DNA of 64,000 nucleotides, taken from contig RSEE01000087.1 of NCBI GenBank assembly GCA_003971905.1, forward strand, positions 229,328 to 293,327, in the 5' to 3' direction. The notes beneath the pieces were generated by a model. The model had not been told where the DNA came from and made no database searches. It saw only the letters and a list, made by a program, of their open reading frames with translations. Each line of letters opens with the position of its first letter. Within the stretch, counting starts at the first letter, position 1. Shown piece after piece: positions 1 through 11,700 of the stretch. The position numbers were made by a program, and so were the translations under genes. Source of the stretch: Moniliella sp. 'wahieum'. Lineage: Eukaryota; Basidiomycota; Moniliellomycetes; Moniliellales; Moniliellaceae.

Positions 1-65
1 TCGTCGGCTGGGGGTCCCTTGTGTTGCTGTGTCGCTAGTGCCGCGCTGCGCTTCTCTGCGTGTTG

Positions 66-100
66 CTTTGCTTTGCTTTGCTTTGCTTTGCTTTGCTTTG
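66..100. repeat. (CTTTG)7 pentanucleotide microsatellite
   Basis: Seven perfect CTTTG units follow one another without interruption. A shorter CTA trinucleotide run lies at about 166-192. No gene is associated with either. Confidence 0.9.
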
Positions 101-1728
101 GGCTGCTACAGCCAGTAGCTTAAGTTCCGTCCGGCGCGGTCTGGCTGCACTGGCCCTCTTCTTAGCCCTACTCCTACTACTACTACTAGACTACTAACCG
201 CCGAGTGCACTGGTGCAAGCATAATCCGTCGGAGATACCGTCCCGTTCCCAGGCGCCACGGGCCGGCGCTGCGTCCGTATAAGCTTTAGGGGCTTCTAGT
301 ACACGCACGTAGGTGGGAACTTTGGCCTATTGGGGTTGAACGGTGAACGGTGAACCCCACCACACCTGCAGGTACTTCCACCCCTGAGCATTTCTATACG
401 TTCGTATGGATGGCCAGTGACTAGTGACTAGTGACCAGCGGTTGTATATATGCGTTCTGGATGCATATGCCATGAAAGCACAACGTCTGGCACCGTTCAA
501 CGCGCAAATGGCCATCATTGCACAGCCAGTCGTCAATTGCAGTAGAAAGGAGAAAGGGGTACATTAATAGTGCTGTAGCGATACACAGAGAACGTACATT
601 CTATAATGCAAACCCCAATCCGTTCCAGCCGCGTTTTCTCCGCCTCGATCAGGTGGATCGGGTGGGACGAGCGGCCTCCCTTGAGCTTGACTGGCTCACC
701 CATCCTGAGTTCCTATAGAAGTATGGACTGGTGACTGTCCTGCATGTACTTGTTTGTCGGCTGGCAACCTACTGTATAAAACTATATCCTATTGTTACAC
801 TATATCTTGCGCCTGAGTTGTAGCGCACTGTATATAATACAGGGAATGAGAAGGCACCGTGGCTGTGCAAACCGGATAGCTCGAGCGGATCAGGCGGGTG
901 TGGGTGGTCCACAGGGCGGAGGCGGAGAGAGGGTGTTGCATATATCTCTCCACAGTGGTGAGTTGTTTTCGATCACTAGGATTCGTGAGCTCGGCACAAC
1001 CACAGAAGGGTTACTTTTGCCACGAAAGCCGCTCTAGCGGTGTCTATACGGTGTCTGTCGGCCCGGAGCTCTGGGGATGCGGGGCGGGGCTGGTCTGTAT
1101 CCACACCGACGTAGGCGGTGCCGGTGATGCTTATATAGAGGCCCGAGCGCCGGCGGGATTGGGGTGGCAGCTGTGACTGGCGGTGAATATGTGCAACAGA
1201 CGTTAGTTCGTAGTTGGTGTGTCTGTGCGTGGTGGATTATGCAACTAAGGCGAAAGTGATCCACAGGACGCCCCAACCGCAAAAACAAGACTCGAGCGAT
1301 GGCTGTAGCGCTGGCCTGTCCAAAGTCCGAGCCCCACCAACTGTCTCTCATGGCGCCCTCTGGCCTGTCGCCTGTCGGAGTCCCGAAGAGGACCGAGGGC
1401 GGATGGGGAAACCGTATTATGGTTTCGAGTCATATATGCCAGACACCGTTCCTACTCTTCCTCTTCGGCAACTCTCCGCAACAAGGCCCCCACAACCGCA
1501 CCGTTGCCACACCGGCACTTTTTGGGGCTGCACCACCACATGCAATCCTCTCACCGCTTCTGCTCCATGGCCTCTGTCGTGGCACTCCCACGGAATTGCA
1601 ACACCACAAGTCCTCCACCAAGATGAACACCCCCAATTCTACGCGGCAGAAGAATACAGCCGTCAGGGAGGCCCTAACCTTCCCCCGCCATTGACCAGCA
1701 CCCATCAGAGGCGGGCGCATGTGGCTGC
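101..1728. other. Region with no supported gene
   Basis: Only short frames are open on either strand and none resembles a known protein. Apart from the CTA run at 166-192, the one recognisable element is a GTGACTAGTGACCAG-type array at 411-440, of a kind that recurs at 23.3, 41.5 and 53.6 kb. The right part may hold upstream exons of the receiver protein that follows, but I cannot define them. Confidence 0.5.
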
Positions 1729-2870
1729 TTGCGTACCAGCTCCATCAGCTCTGGCTCTAGCTGCAGCACAGGCCACTCTTCCTCCTCCACCCTCGACAGC
1801 AGCAGCACCTCATCCCCCACCCTGCTGCGCCTTCCTCAGGTACCCCTCCCCTGCTCCGGAAGAAACTCCATTCCCCTTCTCTGGAACGCCTATTCAATCC
1901 ACAAAGTTTATACTACACCACCCGTCCATCCCAGGGGTCCGGGGCTGACGGTCTTGGTGGTCGACGACAATGTGGTCCAATTGGCTGGTACGTGCCCCCC
2001 CCCTCGTATCTCTTTGTTTGATTATGTATACACGAGCGTCCTGGTCCGCTTTCCTGCAGTGAGCTCGAGAAAAAGAAAGAGGGAAAGGAATCTGATTTGG
2101 TTGCTTTTGCTTTTTCCTCATCGTCTTGTTTGTACAGTGACCATGCGCATCCTCCACCTTCATTTCTCTCCTCCTTTGCGCATCACGTGCACTTTACGCC
2201 CACTTCCGGCGCATCCGCCTTAGCTCTCGCTGCTATGCAACGCTTTGATCTGATCCTGATGGACATTCACATGCCCCCCCCGCTGGGCCCGACGGACTGC
2301 TCTGCACCCGCACCATTCGAGCCGGTCTTCTCTCTCCGCCGGCCCGGCAACCCACATCAACCAGCACGCGCCCATTGTCGCCTTAACCACGGAAGCCGGA
2401 CAAGACACTTGGCCTAGGTACCGCCAAGCCCAACTAGATGGCCTCATCCCCAAGCCGTGCGCCCGACCCACCTCCGACCGCTGCTGCAGACGCTCCACCG
2501 TGCCCTCTTCCCCCCACCCATCCCACCGGGGCACTCGGAGATGCCCCTCCCTATTCTCCCCGGCAGCGTCGCTCCAATGACTCCTCTCACGCCCACGCGG
2601 GACCAACCGCCGGCACTCACGAGACCCAGCCACTCCTCGTGCCACGCCCCCGTATTTTTTCCAGAAGGGAAACTGATGTTGACTCCTGCTGGCCTACCTT
2701 ATCTTCTTCTGCCCCAACCTCAAGGACCAGCCCCCCGATCATCCTCCTCCCACGGCCGCCCCCGTCCCTGCCGCCATCGCCATCGCCCTCTCCATCGCTC
2801 TCGCCCTCGCCCTCGCACCACCGCCTGCTCTCCTGCCTGTTCTGCATCCCGCCCTACCCCCCCTCCCTAG
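1729..2870 (+). CDS. Response-regulator receiver-domain protein
   Basis: This encodes a phospho-acceptor receiver domain of the fungal two-component type. A Ser-rich linker (1729-1940) leads into strand 1, VLVVDDN at 1951-1971, with the acidic Asp pair. The phospho-acceptor Asp is in LILMDIHMP (Asp codon 2262-2264). The switch Thr lies in APIVALTTEAG (about 2370-2400) and the conserved Lys in LIPKP (about 2440-2455), followed by a helix RPTHLRPLLQTLHRAL. A probable intron starts at GTACGT 1988 and ends near the AG at 2136-2137, but the phases do not join cleanly, so an indel or second intron is likely. Further frame changes fall near 2275, 2340 and 2456, the first beside an eight-C run. No HisKA, ATPase or HSF DNA-binding domain is visible, so the choice between an Ssk1/Mcs4-type, Skn7-type or hybrid-kinase origin is open. 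The true N-terminus is not determined. Confidence 0.72.
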
Positions 2871-3698
2871 TACGGCTCCCAATTCCAGCGGCGCTCGGCT
2901 CCCCCCACAGGCACCGACACTGTACGCCTGGGCCCGCTTAGCCTACCGAGCGGGCCAGGAGGCGGCGGCGAAGGGCAACTCGGGACCGGGGCCGGAAGGG
3001 CGTGCTCGTGAAGCGTCCCACTGGGTGGGGCGGAGCTGGGCTGGTGCGCGCTTGGATTGGCCGCAGCAGGCAGCCCGGGGGCGATGGACGAGACGCAGGG
3101 AGGGAAGCGAGTGGGGACACGGAACGTGTGACGGGCGGAGGAGGACGCGGTGGGTGCGGTGGGACGCTTGAATGGTCGCGGACGCAGCACGAGGGGCCAG
3201 AAACGGAGGGACGCGGACAGGGACAGATGGGCTGAGTGCGATTGGAGGACACGCAGAACTGGAAATGACATGGCGATGACAGCACAGAGCCGAGGCCGAG
3301 AGGCGATCCATAGATTAGGCCGCGGTGCCTAGTGATTACCTGGCGAGGAGGCGACTGTGAATGTGACATGTGTGATGTGGGATGTGACAGGTGACGAGCA
3401 GCCTGGGAGCTTAAGCGTGTTAAGCTTTCTGGCCGAATGGCGGCACGTGATGCCGTCCACATGCTGAGGCAGCAGCAGTGGCTGGCGCCGTGCCTGCGCT
3501 GCTGCCAGCCCTGCTGAGCTCAGCATCGCCGCGCCTCGCATCTGCGTTGCCGTTGCCGTTGCCGTTGCCATCGCCATCGCCATCGCCATCGCCATCGCCA
3601 TCGCCATCGCCATCGCCATCGCCATCGCCACGCCATCGCATCGCATCGCCATCGTCCCCACCGCCTCCACCGCCTCCATCCCTCCCCCCCCCCCCTCC
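2871..3698. other. Intergenic region with a TGTGACAT array
   Basis: No credible gene is seen; the long frames on both strands are products of GC-rich, repetitive DNA. A cluster of TGTGACAT/TGATGTGG repeats lies at 3361-3395 and is echoed in inverted form at 25653-25734. The 3' part is the promoter or 5' UTR of the Bem3-type gene. Confidence 0.5.
3541..3645. repeat. GCCGTT/GCCATC hexanucleotide repeat upstream of the RhoGAP gene
   Basis: Several GCCGTT units are followed by about a dozen GCCATC units, ending roughly 50 bp before the proposed ATG at 3699. In translation it gives dipeptide runs in several frames on both strands; these are not proteins. Confidence 0.9.
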
Positions 3699-6600
3699 AT
3701 GCCCGACGGCGACCCCGACTCCGACTCGCGGCCGACGGGCTGGCGGCGGTGCGCGCCGAGCGGGATGCGCTGGCCGCCGACAATGCCACCCTCCGCGCCC
3801 GCCTCGCCCGCCCTCGCCCCACCCATGCCGCCCCCCCGCCCACCACTCCTCCCTCCCCTCCCTCGCCGCCCCCGCCGGCCGCCACTTCCTCCCTCCCCCT
3901 CCTCCGTCCTCCCTCCGCGTCGGCCCTGCCCCCCTGGTCCATCGCGTGCCCTCCGGCGTCTTGCTCACCACCTCGCCCGGCCCCCACACCTACGTCTACA
4001 TGTCCGCGTCTCCGTCCCCTCCCAGTGGCTCATCCGCAAAACTGGTCCGACCTCGTCCGCCTCCATGCCCAAAGCCACCCCGCCACCTCCCCGCCCCTCC
4101 GCCTCCCCTCGCTTTCTTCCCTCCCCTCCTCCGCCCTCTTCATCGACCACAGTCCTGCCCGTATCGCGGCACGCAAGGTACGCTCCCCCTCGCTTCCCCT
4201 CGCCCTCCATTGACCATCCTCTGCCCCAGCACGCCGTCCAGGCTTCCTGGATGCGCTGCAGCGCGTTGCGCCCGAGAACATCATGCATGCCTTCCTCACC
4301 GCCAACTTGGTGTCTCCCGACCAACCACCCGCCTGGATTGCCCGACGCGACCGGCACCCCGACTGTGCGAAGCTTCCTGGGCCGCGCTCCCACTTTTTTT
4401 CCCCGAGCTGTTTGTCTTGCGTACCGACCGTCTGGACCGCTATGGCCCCGATTGCCGCTTCCTCGACTCCATCTCTCTGGTAGGTGCGGCGGCCACGAGC
4501 GAGGAGCATCCCAAACCGGACGTCCATGGCTTTGTCCCTCCCTTTTGCATCCGCCTCACCGTACCTACCATACCCGGCGGCCCTCATCTGTTCAGCGCCG
4601 ACAATGGGCTGAGCGCGACGCTTGGATCACCGCCTTGACCGAGACGGGTCCCGTCTTGCCTCTCGCCCATCCCCATCCCGATCCCGCGTCTGCACCCGTC
4701 CCGCATCCTTCGCCGCGCCTCCAGGCCATGTCCACCAGTACCAGCACAAGCGCGCTGGCTACGTTGCTCGCGCACCGGTCCCCCGCACCTGCTGCCACCC
4801 CCTCACTCCCACACCCTTCCTCCCCTCCCCCTCCCCCTCTTCCTCCCGCGCACCACCCTAACGCCACCACCCAGCGTTCCGCACGCGCTCCCCTTCTTAC
4901 TCCCGCACCTCTACCGCCTCCACGCCGCCGCAGTCCCCTGGACGCGTCAACACTCCACCAGCTTCAGCCGTCGGGTACGGGCCCTGGCGCTTGGTGAGCC
5001 TTCTCCCGCCCCTGCCTTACCCGCCGCCCCGGCTACCGCCCCTCCGGGCGTCTCCGCACTGCCCCCCATCTCGGCACATTCCCCGCTGGCGCAAAGCGAG
5101 GGCGTTGGTCCATGTCACCCCCTTCTGTCGGTGCAGATCCATGGGCGATCCCGACCAGGCGACAGGACGAGGTGCTGGGTCGGGAACGGGAACAGGCTCC
5201 CTACCCGGCCCGGCGGCAGGATGAGATTTTGAGTGCGGATGTCAATAAAGAGTTCCACCGCCTTCCTCCTACTCTTCCACTCCTCTTCGCGGTGGGGGGT
5301 TGCCTCTCCACCACCTCGTCTGCGTGACGTCCCGGTTGCGCCCGCGGGCGCCAGTGGCCCCGCCCCTGGGACAGCGCCCACGGCCCCCCTGTCTCCGCGA
5401 TTGCTCTCTAGTCCACGTACGATTAGTGGCAGCCGTTGCGGGACCGGTTGTACGGGTGGGAGTATCGACGCACTCCCTTGGAACGGGCGGAGCTAACGCT
5501 GCCACCGCTGTCAACACCGTACCCCCGCCACCGCCCACATCCGTCCCACCCCTTCCGGTGCGCGGTGATCCTGCTGGCTGGATGATGGATGGAGAATCAA
5601 GTCCTTCCTTGGCCGCACCAGGTTCGTCAAGTGTCTTATCCTCCTCTGCCCCCCACTGCGTTTGGTACCGCTATCGTTTCGGCTGCTGCAACAAGCGCCG
5701 GGCGGATAGCCTCGCTTCTCAGTCACTCGGCCAGCTTGTCAACGGCCTTGACGTTGCATGGAGCACGGGCATGGCTGCTACCCATGAGGGCCTGCCTTCG
5801 CACCCGAGCAATGCCACTTGTCCCTCCGCCGCAGGAGGAAGGGCCGACTCGTCGGAGGTTCTGGCACCGCAATCGTGCCGACAAGACAAAGACAGGGACA
5901 AAGACAAAGACAAGGATAAGGATAGGGACCCGCGTCCCGCTGATCCCCCTGCGCATCATCTTCCCTCTCGCCTTCCTTTTCGCATGCACGCCAACGCTCC
6001 CACTCGCGCGCTTCGCATTTCCGTTCGCTGTCTCATGGTGGAACGATACCCGAGGCGCATGCGGTGATGGGCGTCCCTCTGTCGACCTCTGTCGCACGAG
6101 CCGCTGTGCTGATCGACTTGCGTGCTCCTTTGTGTCAGGGGGGGGCGACGGCTCTGCCCTACGTGACACAAGGGCACGGCGCCAGCCCGGACGAGTACGC
6201 TGTGCCGGCGTTGGTGTTCCGATGCATAGAATACTTGGAGCGCCGTAAGGCTCAGTACGAGGAAGGTATCTATCGTCAATCCGGCTCGGCCGAACTGATC
6301 AAATCGTTGCAAGCGTATTTCGATACGTTTTGGCGACGCGTCCCTGCTCGGCCCCTCTTCGCATGTGGTCCAAGCTTGGATTAGGGAGCGGTCGCACGCC
6401 CCGGCGGGTCTACTGTGCCGCCGGCCGAAGAAGATGATGCGGCGACGCCAAGGAAAGAGTTTTCTCTTCGTCCTGCCAAGTTGCGACAACCAGTCGCCTC
6501 GTTTGCGCAACGTATCCCCCGCCGTCGCCCCTACCGCTCTCGTGCCGCCTGGGCTGCCGCTTCCACCCCCTGGCTCGTCCGCGAAGATGAACGCTCTTTG

Positions 6601-8440
6601 CCGTCGTTGCCTTCTTCCCCCCCACCACACCATGGACAGGGTCCTCCTCACACTTTTCCCCGCCCGCGGTGGAGGAGACGGACGAGCGACTGGATACCTC
6701 GGCGGGACTGGGGTTCTATTGGGACGTACTGCTATTGCGGGACTTTTGAAGGCGTTTCTGCTGCGCTCCCTTCCTGAAGGACAGGGCGTGTTAACGCCAT
6801 CTGCCTCGTCAGCCTTGGCCGCCTTACCGCCCGAAGAAGACGAGGAGGAACGACGAAGGGGACGAAGAGAAGGAAGGAGAGGAAGAAGACGAGGACAGCA
6901 CCATGAGGCAAGACGAAGAACAACCCGGCTGTTCAGCCCTGCCCTGGGTTGGCCATGGCGGCGGCTCATCTGCTTTGCGCCACTCGGCGGTGCGTCCTCG
7001 TGTGCGCGGCACCATGGCCCGCGCCCGTCTGGTGGGCGAGATCCTCCGTGCCAACCTCCCGCCGGCGAACTACGCGCTGCTCCGCACGCTGGCCGCACAC
7101 CTCGCCCTGTGCTGGCGGCAAGCAGGTGAACCGGATGACGATGCAGAACTTGATGATTGTGTGGTCGGTCGGGCTGCCCGTGCCGCGGATGTGTTTCCTC
7201 TGCTGCTGACCCACACCGCCCTGGTCTTCCCGGTGCCGACGTTGGGCGCGCCGTTGGCGTCGCCGTGGACGGGCTTCCCGTCGCTCGATGGCAGCCTCAG
7301 TTTCCCCTCCCCTCCCCGACCCTCCCTCCTACGCAGCCCTTCTCGGGGCTCGGATTAGGGCCTCCGCCCGAGCCCGACCCGTGCCCACTACCGTACCCCC
7401 ACCCATCCCCCTGTTGCCCTCGGGACGGTGCGGCCATCGCGCGTGTCGCAACCCAGCCTTCCGCCGCCCACGCCGCTGCCCTCTCGCTCCACTCGCCTCC
7501 GTCCGCGTATGCCTCGGCCGTGCCGTCGGGCTTTGCCCCCACGCGCTCGGCCGCAAGAGGGGCCGCCCGCCGCCCTCACGTCCGCTCTCGCTTCGGCCTC
7601 CCTTCGGGACACACCGACCCACTCCACGACTGCCTCCTCACCGCGGGATGGACATGCGTTTGCTCCCGCGCTTGCCTCGGCTGCTCCTGGCCTCACCACC
7701 TCGCCCCAACCGAGCACCGACATGTGCATCTCCCACCTAGCTTGCCCTCGTCCGGACGGATCTGTCGCGGGCGTCCCGGGGCTCACGCCTGGGCTCGGCT
7801 CTCTTCGTCGGGCTTTGCGACGCCTACTTCGGCCCTGGTCCGCTTCGGCGGCTTGGTCCTACGCGTATTCCTCCTATACCTCCGCGTCGGCGCCTTGGAT
7901 CGGCCTGGGCCTCTGCCTCCCGCAACCTGTCCCGCTGAGCAACACCCTAGCCGAGCCGTGGCGGACTGGATTGGGCCAGTCGTGGAGCCCGGTTGGGTCG
8001 CCGCTCCCTTCCTCCTCGTCTGCCTCCCATTCCTCCCTCTCCCACCTGTCCTCCGCTGCGGCCGTCGCTGACGTCCCACGCGCCTTCCTCGCCCACCCAC
8101 CTGGCTCGGTCTGGCCGGGACCAGCACCGGAGCCAGCGCCGGTCAAATGTACCCTGGCCTGCCCGATTCCGGGGTGGAGGCGGCCTTGTCTCCCACCCAC
8201 CGCTCTCTCCCGCCCGCTCCCGCTCCCGCTCCCGCTCCGCTCCCCCTCCTCCGCACGCAAGCTCCCACACGGCCTCAACCTCGACCTCGACCTCGATCTC
8301 GAGTGCCGGAGCAGCTTACGCCCCGCTGCCTTCCTCGGCCTATGCGGGCGCCCCCGCCCGTCCGCGGCACGCAGAGCCCACTTCCGATCCCCACCCCGCT
8401 CACATTGGGCAAGGCAGGCAATTGGGTGGCGAACCAGTAG
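3699..8440 (+). CDS. BEM3: PX-PH-RhoGAP protein, Bem3-type Cdc42/Rho GTPase-activating protein
   Basis: A GTPase-activating protein for Cdc42/Rho-type GTPases with the PX-PH-RhoGAP order of yeast Bem3. The N-terminus (3699) has a short acidic stretch and a coiled coil (LAAVRAERDALAADNATLRA). The PX domain spans about 4030-4330 (WSDLVRLH, LFIDHSPARIAARK, then FLDALQRVAPENIMHAFLT) and is split by a 52-nt intron at 4178-4229. The PH domain follows (LFVLRTDRLDRYG to ERDAWITAL, about 4400-4645). After a long disordered linker, RhoGAP runs from about 6065 to 7225: GVPL, VPALVFRCIEYLE, EEGIYRQSGSAELIKSL (the Arg of IYR is the finger), IAGLLKAFL, MTMQNLMIVWS, VFPLLLTH. The frame changes at least near 3735, 4245, 4610, 6700, 7120 and 7190, two of these restoring each other inside RhoGAP. 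The Pro/Ser-rich tail end is uncertain. The domain calls are firm; the exact ortholog is an inference. Confidence 0.85.
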
Positions 8441-8775
8441 GCGCCCTCTCACCCCTCGCCCTCCGGCCTACCCCGCTCTCACCCGCCAGCTCGGCAGCCC
8501 CCCATGCCGTCGACTGTGCCGTTACGCGTACGTTTTGTCCCTCGCTTCGCTGTTTCTTTTCTGTCGTGGTTACCTACCCTTTTTTCATTTTTCCTTCACG
8601 AGCGCCCTCTGCTTCCGCCTTTTACCATCCGTCGATTGTCGTTGCTATGCATACTATGACTGTCAAGGTGGAATGTGAGAACGATGGTGGTGGTGGTAGG
8701 TACACCTTGATAGATGCCAGACCGTCGCGCCCCGACAGCCGGAGCGGCGCGTGGGGTTTCGACGTGTGTTGCATG
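8441..8775. other. Short convergent intergenic region
   Basis: This separates the 3' ends of the RhoGAP gene (+) and the ZW10 gene (-). It is pyrimidine-rich with T runs around 8560-8600, consistent with 3' UTR sequence. No further gene is seen. Confidence 0.45.
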
Positions 8776-11700
8776 TTAGCTGCGCTCGATGCGCGCAATC
8801 AGTTCGGCCCGCTTGGCCGAATCGGAAAAGAGGGCACGGAGGAGCTGGGTGAGCTCAGCGGGAGCAAAGTCGCGCAACGCGCCCGCTTCGCCCCAGAGAA
8901 AGGCAATGTCGGCCAACGAGCCGGTAAGCACATCGGCCAAGTAGGTCGCCTTGAACCAGGTAGGCACAAACGGCGCGGCCACCGCCGACGCCCGTTCGTC
9001 CGTCACCCCGGCCGCCTCGGCTTGGGCCGCGTCGGCGGCCGCGCCCGCGTCCACGCCCAGCGCCGCCGCGGCCACCATGCGCCCCAGCGGGCGACGCAGC
9101 TGGGAACACAGCTGCTCCAAGCGCCGGCTCTCGTTGTCCGAGATGTCCTCCAGCGCTTCGATCTGGCCCACAACGCTGGCCAGCGCCAGGTTGGCCAGGC
9201 GGCCCAGCGCACGCGCCGTCGCGCTCGCCGGCACAACGCCTTGCCATGCACGTGCCAGCGACGCCAGTGTGCCCACCACCTGCGCCACCGCCTCTCCGCC
9301 GCTCCGAACCGATGCACATTCGCCAGCCCCAAAAAGCCCCCGGCCGAGAGCAAGCTGCGGGACACGAGGCCTTCTTGCACACGCTGTCATTCCATTCGCA
9401 CAGGGAGCGGAGGTGGTTAGTCAGTCCGCTCAGTCGCAACAAGAAGGACAGGATGAATCGATGAGTGGATGAGTCGGCGATCGCAACGTACCAATTGATG
9501 CTCAAAGCATTCGTGACCCATCATGCCCAGGCGCTCGGCTCGTTCGTGCAGCTCCTCCTGCACCGCCTCGCCCATGCGCATCGCAGCCGCTTGCACCCAC
9601 GCGGCCATCGTCGCACAGTCGTTGCGTACTGCCCGGCCAGCGCAGGCACACTGCTCGCCTCGGCCCCATACGTGGCGGGCAGCGTGGCAATGTACACGTC
9701 CACCGCGTCCACCACGCTGGCTTGCACTAGGGCGGGAAGCGAGCTGCCAGACGGCACGGATTCGTGCGCACCAGCCAGTTCCATAACCTCCTTCACTTCT
9801 TCCAGTCCTGCCAGCTCGGCGAGCTCGGCCAGGTCAAGCCCACCTCCCGCACCACTACCATCCGCCGCGGTAGCACGTTCGTACAGCGCAACCAGCTCCT
9901 CCAGCTGCGCCCGCACCGACTCGGTACGGACCGAGATCTGACACGCCTCTTCCGCCGGCAGCGCGGGTGCGAGCGGGGGTGGGCTGGGCGAGAGCGCACC
10001 TGCGACGATGATGGTATACCCGCCGTTGCCATTGACCCGTCACCCTCTTCGCCCCACCCCCACATATCCTCCTCTTCCGCGGCGGCGGCGGCAGGCGCGA
10101 CAGTCAACAACGGCACCCCTCTTTCACGTGCCTCAGTGGCAGCCGCAGAAGGGGCATGTGCTTCCGCCTCGGCACCCGCCGTTCGACTCAAGGCCGCATG
10201 CGCAAGGTCTGGGGGAGGGTGGGCGGGAGGCGCCACATGCGGTTGGTCCGCTGCGCGGGCGGGGCGAGACCCAAGGAGCGTGTCCACCTCGCCCTCCTCC
10301 TCCTTATCATTCTCGTCGTTGCTGTGCGCCCGCGAGGGAGAAGAGGAAAGGTCCCACGGATCCGAACTGCCTTCGCCGCTTGGGTACGGCGGCTCGGCCC
10401 CAGACCCTACCCCCGGCCCTTCTCCTCCACAACAGCAAGGGGAGCATCTGCCTCGGGCGGCGGCGGGTTGGCAGCGGGGGACGCGCTTGCATGGCGCACC
10501 TCCCGCCCTGACCCCGGCCGTACCGAAGGAGGCGATGCGTGCACAAAGGGGGAGGAATTGCGACTGAGCGCGTCCCACGAACTGCCAGACGTGCCCTCGC
10601 TCCCCTTGGGTGGGGGGGCAACAGCCGTGTGGTTGGCGTAGGAGTCTGAGCGACCCGGTGACTGGACACCCTCCTCCTGCTCTGCGTCCGGCGGTTGGGG
10701 GGCGCGGCAGGACTCGAAGCATCGTCATCCGCATCGAGATCCAGATCCCAGGCGTCTTCTGCCATCGCACTCGATTCAGGTCCGGCACGCGGTTCTTCTT
10801 CGTGCAACGTAAAGGACGCTTGTTCGGCTTGATCAGGTGCAGGCGCCGTCGGTCCAGGACTTGCCTCGAACCGCTCGGGTACCACGTCAGCTGCTGCCCC
10901 CATCGGGGCAGCATCAACGCTGGGCTCTCTCTCAGCGTGTAGTGGCGGTGAGCGTGTTTGGTTGGGTAGAGGTGGGTGCTGGAGATGAATAGGCCCAGTT
11001 TCAGGAAGCATGCTCGAGGGCGGCGAGGGTGCACCAACGAGCGGGGGGGACAAGTCCCACGCATTCGTGTCCTGCGGTTGAGGAAGGGGTTGAAGGTCAG
11101 GACTCGAACGCAAGTCGAGAGGCTGCCCTTCCTGGGTTCCCGCCAGCGGATCCGTCTCAAAGTCCCACTCGTCCGCTTGTGCGTCCTCATCCATCAGGGA
11201 GCTTTGGGCCGGGTTTGCCACAGCTGAGGGAGAAGAAGCAGGTGCAGGAGCAGGAGGAAGAGCAGAAACGGGGGCAGGTGCAGGAGCAGGAGCAAGAACA
11301 GGGGAGAGATCCCAACCATCCGTGTCGAGCTCAGCATCCGCCTGACTGACGACCGTATCCGAAACGCCGTGAAGCGGGGGTGTCCTCGTAGATGCTGTCA
11401 TGTCTGCAAATGACCGCGTTGGCAGATTGGTGTCAAATGTAGAGGCAGGCTCGGCTTCGTTAAGAAGAAGGCCAGCCTGAGTTTTGCCATCAGATCCTTG
11501 TGGAGGTAAGGGGGCCCAATCGTCTTCATGTTCGGTCGTGTTTTCTGAGAGCATTCCACAGTCAGTCTCAAGATGCACCACAAGGAAGTCCAAACGCACC
11601 CGTCAAGCGAGGTAGATCCACCCCTTCATGACCTGTATGTCCGTGCGGCTCTGTCAAGCCAGCGAAAGAAGGCTCCTGGTCGGCATGAGCATGAGAGGGA

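Noticed and set aside
3329-3989. Minus-strand frames with long MAMAMA, GDGDGD or WRWRWR runs
   Set aside because: They are antisense readings of the GCCATC microsatellite and the GC-rich 5' part of the RhoGAP gene.
3699-8440. Interpretation of the RhoGAP gene as a pseudogene
   Set aside because: Frame breaks are single-base and mutually restoring, the arginine finger and domain signatures are intact, and all neighbouring conserved genes show the same kind of break.
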